From Amblyornis subalaris (lineage: Eukaryota; Chordata; Aves; Passeriformes; Ptilonorhynchidae): DNA of 64,000 nt. Where the stretch lies: contig JACAXG010000052.1 in assembly GCA_018881555.1 (NCBI GenBank), positions 4,404,486 to 4,468,485 on the forward strand. Direction: 5' to 3'. Both the position numbers and the translations under genes were made by a program. This document shows positions 46,665 to 60,076 of the stretch, in pieces (position 1 is the stretch's first letter; each line of letters opens with the position of its first letter). The notes beneath the pieces are model-generated. The model made no database searches. It was not told where the DNA came from and saw nothing but the letters and a program-made list of their open reading frames with translations.

Positions 46665-47067
46665 CTAGGAAGTTGACTTTTTGCTGTAAACTTGTACAAG
46701 AACACTACTCTATTTGATATGTGGTAAGTAAGGATTTACTGAGTTCTCGATATTTGATTTAATTTGATTAAAATATTCATGATCATCTCAGTTAACCATA
46801 CGATCTCTTCTAAGCAATGCTGATTGTAGAAGCTAAACACTTTGTGTTTTCATGGCACTGTAAATGTGAGATTTATATAGGAATCTGGCAGAGGGCACAT
46901 CTCATTTACAAAGAAAAAAGACCAGTAATAACAGTATATTTGTTTATCAGCATTTATTTTCATAATCTGCAATTGTGATGATACTCTTCATTGCTAACAT
47001 TCCATGGCATATCTCTGTGTTTCCAGATCAATAAGATAACCATGGGCTACAGTGTTCCTATATCTGT

Positions 47068-47131
47068 ATACACACACACACCCCCCTACACACACATATA
47101 TATATATGCATGTGGGTATGTGTGTACTGCG
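47068..47131. repeat. (CA)n(TA)n compound microsatellite
   Basis: CACACACACA, a CCCCCC break, CACACACA, then TATATATATATATG and TGTG-rich sequence. Alternating purine-pyrimidine tract. Confidence 0.85.
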
Positions 47132-48995
47132 TCCACTCAGTGAAAACTTTTAAATATTAAAAAGAAGTATTGCATCCCATATTTCATCTATTCTTACAAG
47201 ACAAGAATGACAGTATTAAGATGCACATTCAGGATAGCACTCTTTCTACTTTGAACGCTGTCAAGAACAAAGTGCTTTACAGACTTAAAATAAATCTAGG
47301 TACTAATCCATTGAATTTCTGACAACAGGAGCCCAAGGTTTCCATGCACTTAGCTGAGTACTGCATAAGAGCTTGTGCATTATTTATGTCCACTAATGGT
47401 GTTGCAATGCTCTTTGTGTGAAGCAGTGACAGTGCAATCTACTAAGATAGCTGCTGCTGTGGACAAAGCCATACATTTTCCTGGGCTTGAATTTTTGACA
47501 GAATACTCTATTAATGCCAATTCTGCTTAAGTAAATGCTGAACAGGGGTCAGTTCCTCCCCTCCATTCCCCTTATTATTTAAGAAAACAGAGCCATAAAA
47601 CTGAAAATGATGTTCTGGGCTTTGCTGAATTTTGCAACACAATAGTAGCTGATAAAGGTCAGTCTGCTTTTTTGTCTACTTTTATGATTTTGTGTGATGG
47701 TCCACAGACTAAATAGGAAAGCTCTTAGCATTGGAGAAGGGAGGTGCTATTAATTCCAGTTTCATTGCCATTATACTCTTCAGTGGATCAATAGAATTAA
47801 ATGAGCTGAGATATTAGGAAAATATTGTGAAGAGAAGTAGGGTGGTATTATTTGACCAAGGTTAGGATGAATAGAAAATAAAGAACCATTTATATTGGGA
47901 TGTCAATAAATCATAGGACCCATATATAAAATGGAATAGGGCATAACAATCATAAGCATTCAAATGACTATAATATCTTTCACTTTTTAAAATACATTAA
48001 TGTTTGGCTGGCAATTTAAAGGGCCACTGCAAGTATTTTTTTTAACTGGATGATTTTTTTAAAAAAAAGAATAATTGTCTNTGTATTGTAGGTCCTGTTT
48101 AAATTGACTAATCATAAGTTTATAATAATTCTTTAAAAATAGCTGTCTTCTTTATTTGCTTCTTAACCATTAGGACCTGGAAGTTCTAACAGGGACATGG
48201 CTGAGGCCTAGGTACCTTTTCCCATGTGCTACCTTTTTGTACTGCCTGCTGCCTCTGCAATTTCCATTTCAGCCTTGCTATTGCTGTTCCTAGGAAATGC
48301 TTTTCTTGAGAGCTTGTAAAACATTGCATACATCAAATAGATCTGCAGAAATGACTAACCCAAAGGACATGAAGTAGCTCCTTTGGAGTCAATGTATGCA
48401 GATGCCTGTGGGAGATAGACAAAAGACTTTCAGGTATTTGAGAAGGGAAAAAAAATTGTCTTTATTCCCTTTCAGAAGCCATGGTATTAACAGCAACAAT
48501 TCTCACCATCTGAAGAGCTCAGTGACTACAAAGCAAGCTTTTTTCATTGTTTGCCTTCTACAGTTAGGAAAATTGAGGTTGTATACAGGTGAAATTTTCC
48601 TTAAGTAATAAACCTAAAGACAGAGGTGCAGTCTGGTCACAAGCCTAATGGTTACTTGTAAGTAATGTATTTTAGCTAGAAGCGAATTAAAAATTATTTT
48701 ATTCAAAAAGAAATCAAAACCAAATCAAGCGAATGTGTAATAATTTGAGGTAAAACTGACAAATTATAGATCCAAAGTTTTTTGTTTAGCACTAGAATGA
48801 TTCTATTTACTCTTATGAGTCTAGTTTGACAAACTTAATCACTCTTCATACTGCTGAAACTGAAGAAAATCTTCTCATATTCTTCCCAGCCATACTGATC
48901 AGTTAACTTCACACACTTTCTGCCTGTCCTACTTCTGCCTTGTAATATAAGCAATGTTCAAACTTTGGGGTCTAAAAGGAAAAAAAAATAAAATT

Positions 48996-49388
48996 CTTAG
49001 AATCACAAGTATTAGAGATTTTTTCAGGACTTCTGGAAGTTTATGCCTCACTCAAAGAACATCCAGGAGTAATAGGTTGTTCTGGGCTATGTCCAGCTGA
49101 GTTCTGAATGTCTCCAAGGACAGACATACCACAGTATCTCTGGGAAGTCTGTTTCAGAGTGTGCCCACGCTCGGTATTTATTTGTTTTTCTTTTTGGGAC
49201 AGAATTTCCAGTGTTCAAACCTGCCTCACAATTATGTTCAATGAACTGTTGTACTGGGCTGCATCTTCTATATACTTTCTCATTAGGTATTTGATTACTC
49301 TAAGATACCAGCCCTCTTGTTAAGCATGAACAAATCCAGCCTCTCAGCCTCTCAGCCTCTTATCTTGGCTTGCTCTGCAGACTTCAGA
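48996..49388 (-). mobile_element. CR1 LINE, old diverged copy
   Basis: On the plus strand the reverse-complement CR1 landmarks appear in order: TTAGAATCACAAG, GGACTTCTGGAAGTTTATGCC, GGGCTATGTCCAGCTGAGTTC, TGAATGTCTCCAAGGACAG, ACCACAGTATCTCTGGGAAG, CTGTTTCAGAGTGTGCCCACG, and AGCCTCTCAGCCTCT. Spacing fits the CR1 3' untranslated region. Divergence is clearly higher than in the copy at 54183-54541, so this is an older insertion. It includes a CAGCCTCT triplication at 49337-49360. Confidence 0.85.
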
Positions 49389-51136
49389 ATTGGTGCTGCA
49401 AGCCAGCTGTGTTGGATTCATCAGCAAGCTCCTCTATTCAGTGATGCTCTTCTTCCAGAAGTTTAAGGAATTTAAGAAAGAAATTTCAGGAAGAAATCTT
49501 AGTTTCTCTCAGTTTGCATATTCTGTCCTCCACCAGCTTTCCTCCTGCCTAGCCAGTTATTACTTTAAAACTTTCTTTGGAGAAGCGCAAATATCAGCAG
49601 TATAAGTTTTTGTGGGATTTCTACAGAGCTGTCTTTCAGACCTGTTTCTTTTTTCACTTTTATTACATGATGAAGTTGTATCTTACACCTGAGATTATTG
49701 TCTAGGCTACCTTCATTGGCATTTATAATGTGTGATTCGTCTACTTTTAATGATTTATGCGGTAGCTTGGATGATAATTTTTTTCCTCTCCACTGGCTGC
49801 CATTACTGCTGCTAAGTCTTCAGTTTTATGCAAGATGAACCCTGCAACTGCAAAGAATATTTTTGAATATTGACTATGCTTCTTTCCCCTCTGCTGGTTA
49901 ACCTACCTCTTTAATACCTCATTTTTCCCCTTCACAATCTTCTTTTACTTCTTCCATGATGGTAGCTTCACTATCCTGCTTGTGAGTTGGGTAATATCTT
50001 TAATTTACTTCTGGGATGGACATAAATTTTAAGGCTCTTGAACATCAACTCTGGTTCATGGTATGTGGTATGTCTCCACAAAACTAGAACGTTTTTCAGA
50101 CTCTCATAACTTTGTGTCACCAGAAATTTTTAGATCTTTGTGAGTCTTGCCCTTTCTATCACATTAAATACCATCTCTTAACTTTCCTTTTCAAGAACAT
50201 TCTTAAGCTACCCCTGACCTCTATTCACTTCACATTAAGCACAGTTTTAAACACTAACCTTTGAGCAGTGTGTGACATGTGCCATCACTGCCCATTTGTC
50301 ATTTTTTTGGAATCATAAATCATTGTAAGGCACGCATTGTATGCCCATGTAGAAATATGTGTAAGCCTGCCTGCAATCTTCACTCCCCTCCTTTAAAACT
50401 CTGATGTCATTTCTTTGGGGGATGGGGGAGGAAGGGCGAAACAAACAAGCACCCTAGACAGGACTCATGTCAACTATATATTTGGCAGCTTTAGCTAATT
50501 TCTCATCACTTCCCGGTCCTCAGCTTTTTGTTTCTTATCTCCTATGGTAGCCTTATACAGAGATCAGGAGTTGTGTATTTGTTTCACCATTGTGTGAATT
50601 CTAGTCTTTCCTTGACTACCAACTCTGAGTGCTTAGAGTGGAATTCATCTTGTCTCAGACTGATGATGGATACATGTAGACCCAAACTAATCAATTTACA
50701 ATACCTGCAATCAGTGGGGAAAAATAAACATGATTCATCTGATCTGTTTTTAATATCTGCATTTTGATGGGATGCACCACACTGAAATGATTTAAGTGGT
50801 CTGTGTTTGGTACAATTCTGCGTCTGTCTGTCTGAGCCAGTGGAGAAAATATTGTCTAGATAGAGTCCTGAAACAGAAATTATAATCACAATGAGTAGTG
50901 GGAAAAGTGTAGAAGTTCCACAAAATACTCAAGTAGCATATAAACAGGTCATGCTTCCTGTAAAAGATTAAGTTCAAAGGTCGCTCTTGAGAGACAAAGA
51001 TTAAATCATCTCTCTATTTAAGCTTTTATATAATTTAGTTTGCAATCTATATTCTGAACTATGGCACTGAAAATCTGAAGTAGTTCAACAGCCTTGCAAG
51101 GAGTTTAAGTAGAACTTGTGTCTGCTCCTACACGGG

Positions 51137-51187
51137 CAGATATATGCCTGGTACCTGTCTGGCCTTGTACAGACAGATATATGCCTG
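51137..51187 (+). repeat. Direct repeat CAGATATATGCCTG, 37-bp period
   Basis: Exact 14-mers at 51137-51150 and 51174-51187. The sequence between them also ends similarly (ACGGG and ACAGA before each copy), suggesting an old local duplication. Confidence 0.75.
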
Positions 51188-52824
51188 CCAGCAATATTGT
51201 AAATTTCTATATATTTTCCTGATTTCAGTGACCAATTTGCATGTGTTGAGAGGTTGATCCCTAATACACAAAATAAAAGGAAATAAAAGCAAGCTTATTC
51301 AGTGTTTGTCTATAGCAGCTTCTCTATCTGTGCCAGAATATCTGACATAAACCCTGGTTTTCAGTGGTTTGTCTCAGACATTAAAAAACCCAGACTGTAT
51401 TCCTGAGAAGACTGTGTGACTCAGTCTGTGCCAGTTTACTAGTAAATGAAGTGTTCTCTGCAAAGGTTTAAACAGTGTACCAGGATTTTCTAGTGGTTAA
51501 TTGTGATTATGTTCCCTGGCACCTTTTTAGGTCTGCACCAACAAACGCCTTATAGACAATGTTTGCATCACTTTTATTTAGTAATGTAGGTGTAGTATTG
51601 AGTGCCACTCTAATAAGCACTAATTCTATTCTGCATACCATAAGAATATAAAGACATTTAGAATTCTGGATTAGGGAATATAATTTAAGTCACTTGGGAG
51701 TGGAGTAACAACCATATAAAATGTTTTCCAAGACCGTTCTTTTAAAAGTTATCTACAGCAAAAGTTAGACAGAAAATCTCAACCCAAAAGTGAGATTTTA
51801 AGCAGTTTCTTAGTAAAAATCTCTATTTAGATATTGAGTCACAGTGCCAAAGATCAGCCATTTGTCATGTTTCATAATCCAGGTGCTGCTATAATTTGAC
51901 AGTGATTTTAAGCAGATAAGAGCTAAATTTGTCATGAAAATGATCTGTGATATGTTCTGAATGATTTAAAAAAAATTTGTGGGAAAACAAGGTTGTTTAA
52001 ATAGTACAGCATATAGAAAGTGGCCAGTGCATTTGGTTCACAAATAATCTGTTGTGTCTATATGGTTATGTTTACAGTAGTTTAAAAAAGATGACTAAAA
52101 CTATTTTCTGGAACTGAGATCAGCTAGCACCAAATAACTTACACCTGTATGTGCTGTTGTCTCTAAGCAGGGTAGCCCCACCTGATGGGAATAGTTCCTG
52201 TCCCAGGCTTATTCCTGAAATATATTCAGGATTGTAGTAGCTGCATGTCATTTAAAAAAGTTTTTTTTATATACACATGAAATTATATGAGCTTGAAAAC
52301 ACTTTATACACTGACACTGTACATTTGGTATAGCTGAGTGGATCACCAAAGAAGGAGGTTGCCAAGGCCAGAGCAGCAGTGACTTCCTACTGAATGATTT
52401 AATGATGAGAATGATTGCAAATTATTTGAGGAGTATAGTAGTGATTTAAGCCTTTCTTACTTCCCAGAATTGTGTTCCATTCACCAGTATATTGGGTGAG
52501 CTATTGGCATTCCCAATTCATCCTGCCGAAGTAAATGAACATCCAGAAACACAAGAGCTAGAGTCATAAATAGAGAAGGGGGGAAAACACCCAGTTTTGC
52601 TGCCTCTGGAAATGTGAAGAGAATGAGGTGAGAGTAGGAACAGTAAATGCAGAACACATGCGGTTAATTTTAGGTATGGTGTTACTCCTAGAGTCAAAAA
52701 ACAGACATGAAACTGGAATTCACATTTACTTTAGGAAATCACAGTTTAATTTTGTAGATGTAAGAGTTAATAGTGCTGAGAGTAAAGTTGAGAACATAAG
52801 AAATGCCTTATAGGATCTGCCCTT

Positions 52825-52850
52825 GTCCAGATCTAGTCCAGATCTAGTCT
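52825..52850 (+). repeat. GTCCAGATCTA tandem repeat
   Basis: Two exact 11-base units (52825-52835, 52836-52846) and the start of a third (GTCTAG). Confidence 0.85.
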
Positions 52851-54182
52851 AGCCTAATCCAGCTTTATAGCTTGTCCAGACTAGCACAATAATATGTGTG
52901 TGGTCAAAGATGCTCTGTAGGAACAACAGAGTCTCAGCCGTTTCAGCTATTCATTCTGCTTCCAGAGCATCCACATTTTTTATCCTAAAGGTTTTAGAAG
53001 GTACCTGCCTGCTTGGATCACTATAGTGGTTCAACTTTTGCCCACTTCTAAATACCTGCGTTTGCATAATATATTGCTTCAGAAAATGATCAGTATTCAC
53101 TGGTTTGGATAAGCCTCTCTGTTGGTTCAGTAGCAGGTTAGCAAGCTAAGAAGGAACAATGCTGGGAATAACCACATAAAAAGTAAAGGAACTGTGAAGA
53201 GGTGCCTGATTATAATGTGACGCTTTTTTATATTGAAATTTTGGTGTGTCACCCTAATTCTCCTGTGTTTCTGCTGCAGAATAATGAATCTGTAAACACA
53301 CAACTTGCTTATGTTACTGAATGTTAGTTGTACTATTAGATTAATTGGTTTAAGACTTCAGACATGGAAAAAAGAAAGAAGAAAGCTGTTGAATATATCT
53401 TTAAGGTGTATAAATTCAGAGATTTGCATTCTTTTAAAATTTCTGGCAGAAATTAACACTTCTGGTAAATATATAACAGATGCACCAATGTGCCTTGAGA
53501 TGAATACATTATGGACAAAAAAATCGTATTTATTCCCATCACAATAACGGTTTGTTTGGATCACCTGCTCTTTCTGGTCACACCTGTGGCTTGTTCATTT
53601 GGTTGCAACGTGGGAAGATGCCAGAATCAATACAAGCTGTGGGTTCTTTCTCCCTTGTATGGGTGTTTCTTTTAGTTATTCTCCAAATGGTTTTTTTTGT
53701 GTACAGTCTTTAGGTATAATGAAGAGAAAAGAAAAAGAAAAAAAACCAGAAAGGCACTAGTACAATATTTAGNCTTGAGAAAATGAAGCAGCCAACGCCC
53801 AGGGAATTCCAAACTCCAAAGCAGTTTTTAAACTTCCTCTCAATTGTACCTTTAAAACATGATGATGTCTCCCGTATGACTTTTGCCTGTATGCCAGTTC
53901 AAATTTGTTTCTACATACACATATAGCTTATACTGTACAGCCTTTATTCACAAAGAGCTCCTCTCTTCTATGCACAAAGTTCAAAGCTCTATTGACTTAA
54001 GTATCATGTGTTGGAGAAGAAAGATTCTTCAATAAAACCCATTCTGTTTGATAGACTGCCATGATAGGCAGCATAACTGTGTTTTCACTTTCAGAGAATC
54101 ATCTGTTGAGGTTTAAGCTATGTTCTCTGAAAAAGCTGTGTTTTCTCTCCTGAATTCTGGAGTAGTGACTATTCTTCATGTT

Positions 54183-54541
54183 AGAATCATAGAATCATAA
54201 AGGTTGGAAAAAACCTCTAAGATCACCGAGTCCAAATGTCAGCCTAGCACCACCACCATGTTCACCACTAAACCATGTCCTCAGGTGCCATATCCACACA
54301 TTTTTTGAACGGGGAATCCACCACCTCCCTGGGCACCCTGTTCTAGTGCTTGACAACCTTTTTTTGTGAAGAAATTTTTCGTAATAACGAATCTAAATGT
54401 CCCCTGTCCCAGCTTGGGGCCATCTCCTCTAGTCCTGTCACTTGTTACCCCCACCTTGCTACAACCTCTTTTCAGGTAGTTGTATAGAGCAGTAAGGTGT
54501 CCCCTCAGACTCCTTTTCTCCAGGCTGTTCAAGAGAGGTGC
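54183..54541 (-). mobile_element. CR1 LINE 3' end, relatively young copy
   Basis: The plus strand reads the CR1 3' end in reverse: AGAATCATAGAATCATAAAGG (octamer tail), AAAACCTCTAAGATCACCGAG, CCATGTCCTCAGGTGCCATA, CCACCTCCCTGGGCACCC, TGAAGAAATTTTTCGTAAT, TCTCCTCTAGTCCTGTCAC and TTCTCCAGGCTGTTCAAGAG. About 360 bases are continuous and well preserved, so this is among the youngest CR1 copies here. The 83-codon minus frame across it is non-coding. Confidence 0.95.
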
Positions 54542-57500
54542 GACCTACAGCACATCAGCATGAGGCATTAATGTATGAGTATCATCATCTGAGACTTTAG
54601 GAAAAATGCTGAGAAGTAATGGGCACCTCCTCAGGGTGAAGTGCCTTTGGAAGGACGTATCTCTAATTATTCCACATAGCAGGAGCCTATAACTGGCCAT
54701 GTTTCCGAGTGACTTTAGTCAAGTTCCTAATGTCAATGAAGAGTAAACCCAGCTTAAGGCTTCCAGACATCTTGAGAGATCTGCACAGATTCAGATTCAA
54801 TATAATTGAGTTATAACTTCTTCTGAGTTTTGTTTTACTGAATACATGAAAAGCATTGTTACATTTTTCTAGAGAATCCGAATGTACCTGTAAAATATCC
54901 AAAACCAGTTAGCAAAAATATATTGGAAATTGTATGCGGAGTCATACACAATATGCTTTGAAAATATAAGTAATTTGAACAGATTTATTTTAAAATGTTT
55001 ATATAATGCACTTCAACACATTTGTCTCCAGGGTTATTTCTTCTTCAGGTATGGTGGGAGAGAAGTAAGCAGGGAGTTGTAAGCAACCATTTCTAATATT
55101 ACTTTCATATTTCAGATTGGAATTGCTTTGTAATAAAATTACATCTAGAAAGGGGTTTTTGTATGTTTTAATATTTTAGTTTATCAGGGTTTAAAATGTG
55201 CAGTGCATTTGGTTTCTGTGTAATCATATCTGAGGTCATAAAAACACCAAGTGTGAATCAGGATGTTGCTTAAAAAGTTATCAGTTCAGGTGAAGTACCA
55301 TGATAATGGGCATTTTATGCCAACATTATGCCAGAGCTTTATTCGTAACTTCATGCCAGAGCTGACTCCGACCTATGGAAATGAGGGTTGAGCCAGTGCA
55401 TAAATATTCTACTCTTCTATGTAACAAACATTAACAGTGTTGCACTAACATTTTCAAACTATGGACTGTATCCAAACCCATCACTCTGAGCCAATTACTT
55501 ATAAATAAGACATCATACTTCTAAAACAGAGGAACAAAATTCTTATTGATTAGAATAAAAAGAATGCCCGAAATGGAATCTGAATAACTGAATCTGTTTG
55601 CATCTGGTATTACTGAACAAAAGAACATATCCTCTGTTTAGTAAAACACGTGGATTTGTGCCCAGTAGTGATAGCTGCTAACAGAACACTCTTCAGGAGA
55701 TAAGCTTAGTTTTCTGTGCTGATATCTTTGCTGTCTGAAAAATAGTGAAAGGGGATAGCAGTCCTTGTGATTTCTTTTCCGCATGCTACTGAACTTCAAT
55801 GTTCACAGAAAGAGCTAAAAGACTGTACTAATGATACAGCACCATTAGTGCACCAGGAATGCTTTTATGACACTGTAAACTCATAACAAATTTTCCAACC
55901 AGAACAACTACTTCCAGCTATTTACAGTAGTAATGTGATATAGCCTGAATACAGACAAACAGTATATCCCTCTCTTGTAAGAGTCTCTTGGAGATTTACT
56001 AGTCCTTGGAACTTTTTCATGGATACGCTTCTCCTTTTATCTGTTACTATTTTCTCAAAAACTGTGGGTCATTAGTTAACAGTAATGTTTTTCAATGTAA
56101 GATCTTCAGTCAAGTTCAAAGGCCAAGACATCCCAACCCAAAAAATTACCATGTGCTTTGATACATCTTCTGCATTATAGCTTCCAATGGATAAGTTAAC
56201 ATTAATCAAAAACAACTGTAGCAAAAAAAAAGTATAGATAAAACCTAATACTGGAAAGTAGAATGAATAAATACACAGACAAACTTAAGGTGAACAAACA
56301 GGGGCTTTTGTTTGTGGATTTTTTGGTTGTTTTTTTTCTCATCTTTGAAAGAAGGAATAATTTTTCTCTGGTCTCACAAGGTGTCAGTTCAAGCTTTTTA
56401 ATTTTCTTGCTCAAATTCACATGAAACTGTATGAAATCAAAAACTCAAGAAAGATGTCAAAAATAGACAGATCTCTCTCTGATATTCTTGCATTTGTTCA
56501 CAAATTATATTCCAGAAGAGTGTACATGATTTTTCAGTCATTCACCATAATCCAAAATTTCATTGCTTTTACTGGCAGAAAAGTTTATGTTTGATTTTGA
56601 CTGCATTTTTTTTCAAGTAGAGTTCTTCTAATTATCGTAATACATGGAGTGTAGGGCCAGCTCTGGACCTACTGAACCTTGCTTTAATGGCAGATTAGTG
56701 AATAACATTTACCTGGATTGCAGTTTTCACATTTGTAATCTTTATTTTATTGCCTTGCATATTTTTTCTGTTGACTAAGCAAAATCTAAAAATAAAATTA
56801 TCTTTCTATAGAAAGAAAGTATATTAATTTATTCTTACCAAGTTTATAATGAGGAAGAAGCTACTGGTACAGAAAGTCCTCTGCCACAGATTGTTCGTTG
56901 ATAATACTATGAAGGGGGAATGCATTTAAACAATTTGCTTCTTATCATTAGAAAGATTGCATTCTAAGGGTAGCACATCTACTGGGTCATCTGAATTACC
57001 TGTTTTTTAGTTATTTCAGGTAAATATCACAACTTGTAGTTAACTTCACTTTTTCCAGAACACTCTGACTTCTATATAAAAGGCCTAATAATTCTCATAA
57101 GTGTAGTATTTAATGCTGCTTACAGCATCTTATATATAACTTTACATAATCCATCTTGACGGAGTAATTTTGGCAGGAAACTGTTAGAAGCCTGCATGTG
57201 TTTACTACGTTGCTGTTCCGTGAGGCTTCCAAGAAAGAATTATAAGTGTGTCTGAATCACAATCACTAGAAGTTTATTTCCATTCTTTTCTGTAGTTTTA
57301 ACCAATACTTATCCCACGAGGATGGATAGTAAAATGCAGATTCTTGTTCATTCTGTTTTCTTAGTTTCCCTAAGTTGGCAGCTTTTAAGGATTGTAGTAG
57401 AAAAGCAATTCATAAAGAACAGTATGACAAATGCCATTTAAGTTCTGATTTTTCTTTTCTCTCTTCAGTCCTTCACAGAATGATGTCTTTTGAGTTATAT

Positions 57501-58597
57501 AGACCAGTCATTGGACTGCAAAATTAACTGTTAATTTAATAATGAGGACAGCAGTAAGTATAATAGATAGGTGTATTGTGGTGCTTTCCTTTTAAGTCCC
57601 ATACAGAATTCTCAGTTTTAAAAAGAAAATGTAATTAGTGGGAAATGACTGGCCATTTTTCTGCAGTTAATTTGCAGTTATTGCTCATCCCAGGCAAGCA
57701 TAAAAAAATATACATATATGTAGGGATTATGTAGATTTTATGTTTTTTTAAGCTTCTTTTTTTATCTATGTGCTGTTCACAGGAAAATAATTTAATTTTG
57801 TTTTATTTTGTTTTTTTCTGTAGGTATATGTTTAAGACTGATAATTACTTCAGGCAGAATATATATAATTGAAAATATTTATCAGCTTAATATATTTACA
57901 GCCTATGATGTGAAATTCAATGGAAACATTATAATGTAGAAAGAGATAACACCAATTTATCATAAAATACCTGAATATTTCAAGATGGCAGCATATCTCC
58001 ACTATTTGACCCCTGCCTTGTTTTATATCAGAATATTGCACAAATGGCATATATAATAATTTCCACTTTTTCAAGAAAATAGAACGATGATTACTTTTGT
58101 AGCCACCAGTGGGACTGCAACAGCTATTAGAGACCTGGCAAGTGGAAGTTAGGTGATAGCTATTAGCTAATTGATTACTTGTTAATAGTTAATAATTTTA
58201 AACTAAGTGTTTGATGTTTAATATTCAACAGTAAATTTCCACATATTGGGAAGTCTGAAGATAACTTCAGTGCTAAGCCTGATTAAAATTAAAGTCTACT
58301 GAGTCTCTTCCTCTTTATGTTCTTTACATAGGTTTTTATCCAGTTTTCACTGTTGCATATACACCTGTAGAGCTCTGGGTGCTAATCTTGCCTTGTTTGA
58401 ACAAACAGCAAAATACTGATTTATGTGTCTCTTTGCATTTAGAAGTTTAAGAAGTTTAATTCTTTTATAAATTGTGCTTGGAATGAAAAACTAAATGAAG
58501 ACTTCAAAGAGGAGTGCTTAGACCTCATGAGATAGTAAATAAATCCTTCCATTGGAATGTTCTTTGGGGCAAGCTTACCTAGGACTTAAATGATAAT
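54542..58597. other. AT-rich non-coding DNA, no gene seen
   Basis: No recognised open frame and no repeat I can name beyond short homopolymers. Confidence 0.7.
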
Positions 58598-58788
58598 GTG
58601 TGTGGGCATGGTCAGTGGGTGTCCCTCCGGGTTCTGCTGCCTATGTTGAGTAGATGCTTGATGCAGTTCCCCACTCAGAGCACCTGGTGTTGTCTAGGGA
58701 TGCCTGGCACTTTGCATCACCAAACACTGTAAATAAACCTTAGCAGGCATGACAATCAGGTGTTTCTGTTCCTATTAGTACACACACA
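58598..58788 (+). mobile_element. Possible short solo LTR (doubtful)
   Basis: A 191-base segment less AT-rich than its flanks runs from GTGTGTGGGCATGG to TAGTACACACACA, with CTGTAAATAAACC (AATAAA near 58733) about 55 bases before its end. Flanks GATAAT (58592-58597) and GAAAAT (58789-58794) match at five of six bases. Against it: the ends are low-complexity TG/CA runs and the first base would be G, not T. Unique sequence is equally possible. Confidence 0.3.
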
Positions 58789-60043
58789 GAAAATAGGGAG
58801 TATTTTATTTCCTAAATGTATGTTCTTCCTATGCTTTTCAAGCTTTAGTGTGTGCTGATTCTAGAATATTTGCAACACTGTCATGTTGAGATCAGAAGAA
58901 AGCTGTGGACATTATATTAAACATAAATTAATAATACAATGTTTCCTCTGCCTAATGAAACTAAACTATTTGCCAGTTGTTACCCTGCTGGAATTAGATG
59001 CTCAAGTTAAACCACATGATGGAAAAAATGGAATTAGAGTCTACATTACCTAGAAAAATCTCCTTACAATTTTTATCTGCCATACATCATACCCTTTCAT
59101 GCATAGTTAAAAATCAATGAACAAGGTTGCAATTATTTTCTTGTAAATATATTATACAAACCCCAAATTTATAAAAGGGAAAGTTTCAATCCAAATGCTT
59201 ATGTTTCCTACTTTTAGTTTTAATTCAAGAAGCGTTCCAATACACAGTGGCAGCCGGGCAAAAAAAAAATCAACAATATTTCTTACAAGAAAATATAATA
59301 TAACATAGAATAAATAAAAAAGCTTCTGATCACCCTAAGTAGCACCCAGGTTAATACCTCTAGCAGCTGTTCTGATCTCTGTGGTTTAAGCTTTTAACTA
59401 ACTTTAATTAAATAGACTCTTTGGTGTACCGGTATGATGACTGGGATATGAATAAAAGAAATAAACAAGAGAGATTGGCGTATGGATGATGGCACATGCA
59501 TCGTATGATTTTTGTAATACCATTTGTTTTAATCTTTTTTAACATTCATGAGCAGTAAAAACCTTAAAACAGAAATAGAATTGTCTCACTGGATTTAGAA
59601 CTTTGACTGTTAGTGAAGGTTCTCTTCTCTACTATTTTTTGCATTGCAGAAAGTATATTAACCCCCCCACCACCACTATAGGCCTTAATTGTCATGTGCA
59701 CAATCAGCAATGTTTAAGTGGACCCTGTGGATTTTGGTCCAAAACCAAACCAATCAGTTACAAGGTATTTTTCTTTTCTGTTAGATGTTCTTCTGAAATA
59801 TTTGCATAAATGTAACCATGCTGTCCGTCTTTTAACTTTCACTCAATTAATTATGCTCCCAGCCCCCTGCTGATGGACAAAAATGAGGCTTCATCTGCAA
59901 ATAGCTTCAGCAGTTTACAGCTTATTAAATGCCAAAATCTAGTTAAGACAGTTTGAGAATTCTCATGTCAGGCATTTCAACATGCCAGTTTTAACACAAA
60001 ACTCTTATTAAAAGGGAAAAAAGTGAACCCTCTAACCCAAGAT

Positions 60044-60076
60044 GGGGGGGATAAGGATGGTGGGGGTGGGGGAGGG
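60044..60076 (+). other. G-quadruplex-capable G-run cluster
   Basis: Four G-runs of 7, 5, 5 and 3 bases are separated by loops of 11, 1 and 1 bases. This can satisfy a three-tetrad quadruplex with one longish loop. No promoter or gene is visible nearby. Confidence 0.6.

Larger units (their letters stand above)
45823..48995. other. AT-rich non-coding DNA, no gene seen
   Basis: Contains TG and CA/TA microsatellites (46619-46664, 47068-47131). 47380-47660 is a repeat-free block with even composition that may be conserved non-coding DNA. No recognised open frame. Confidence 0.65.
49389..54182. other. AT-rich non-coding DNA, no gene seen
   Basis: No recognised open frame; the longest is about 101 codons (50584-50889 minus). 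Contains a 14-base direct repeat at 51137/51174 and an 11-base tandem at 52825-52846. Confidence 0.7.

Noticed and set aside
50415..50440. Second G-rich quadruplex candidate
   Set aside because: Three usable G-runs only; the fourth would need a split run.
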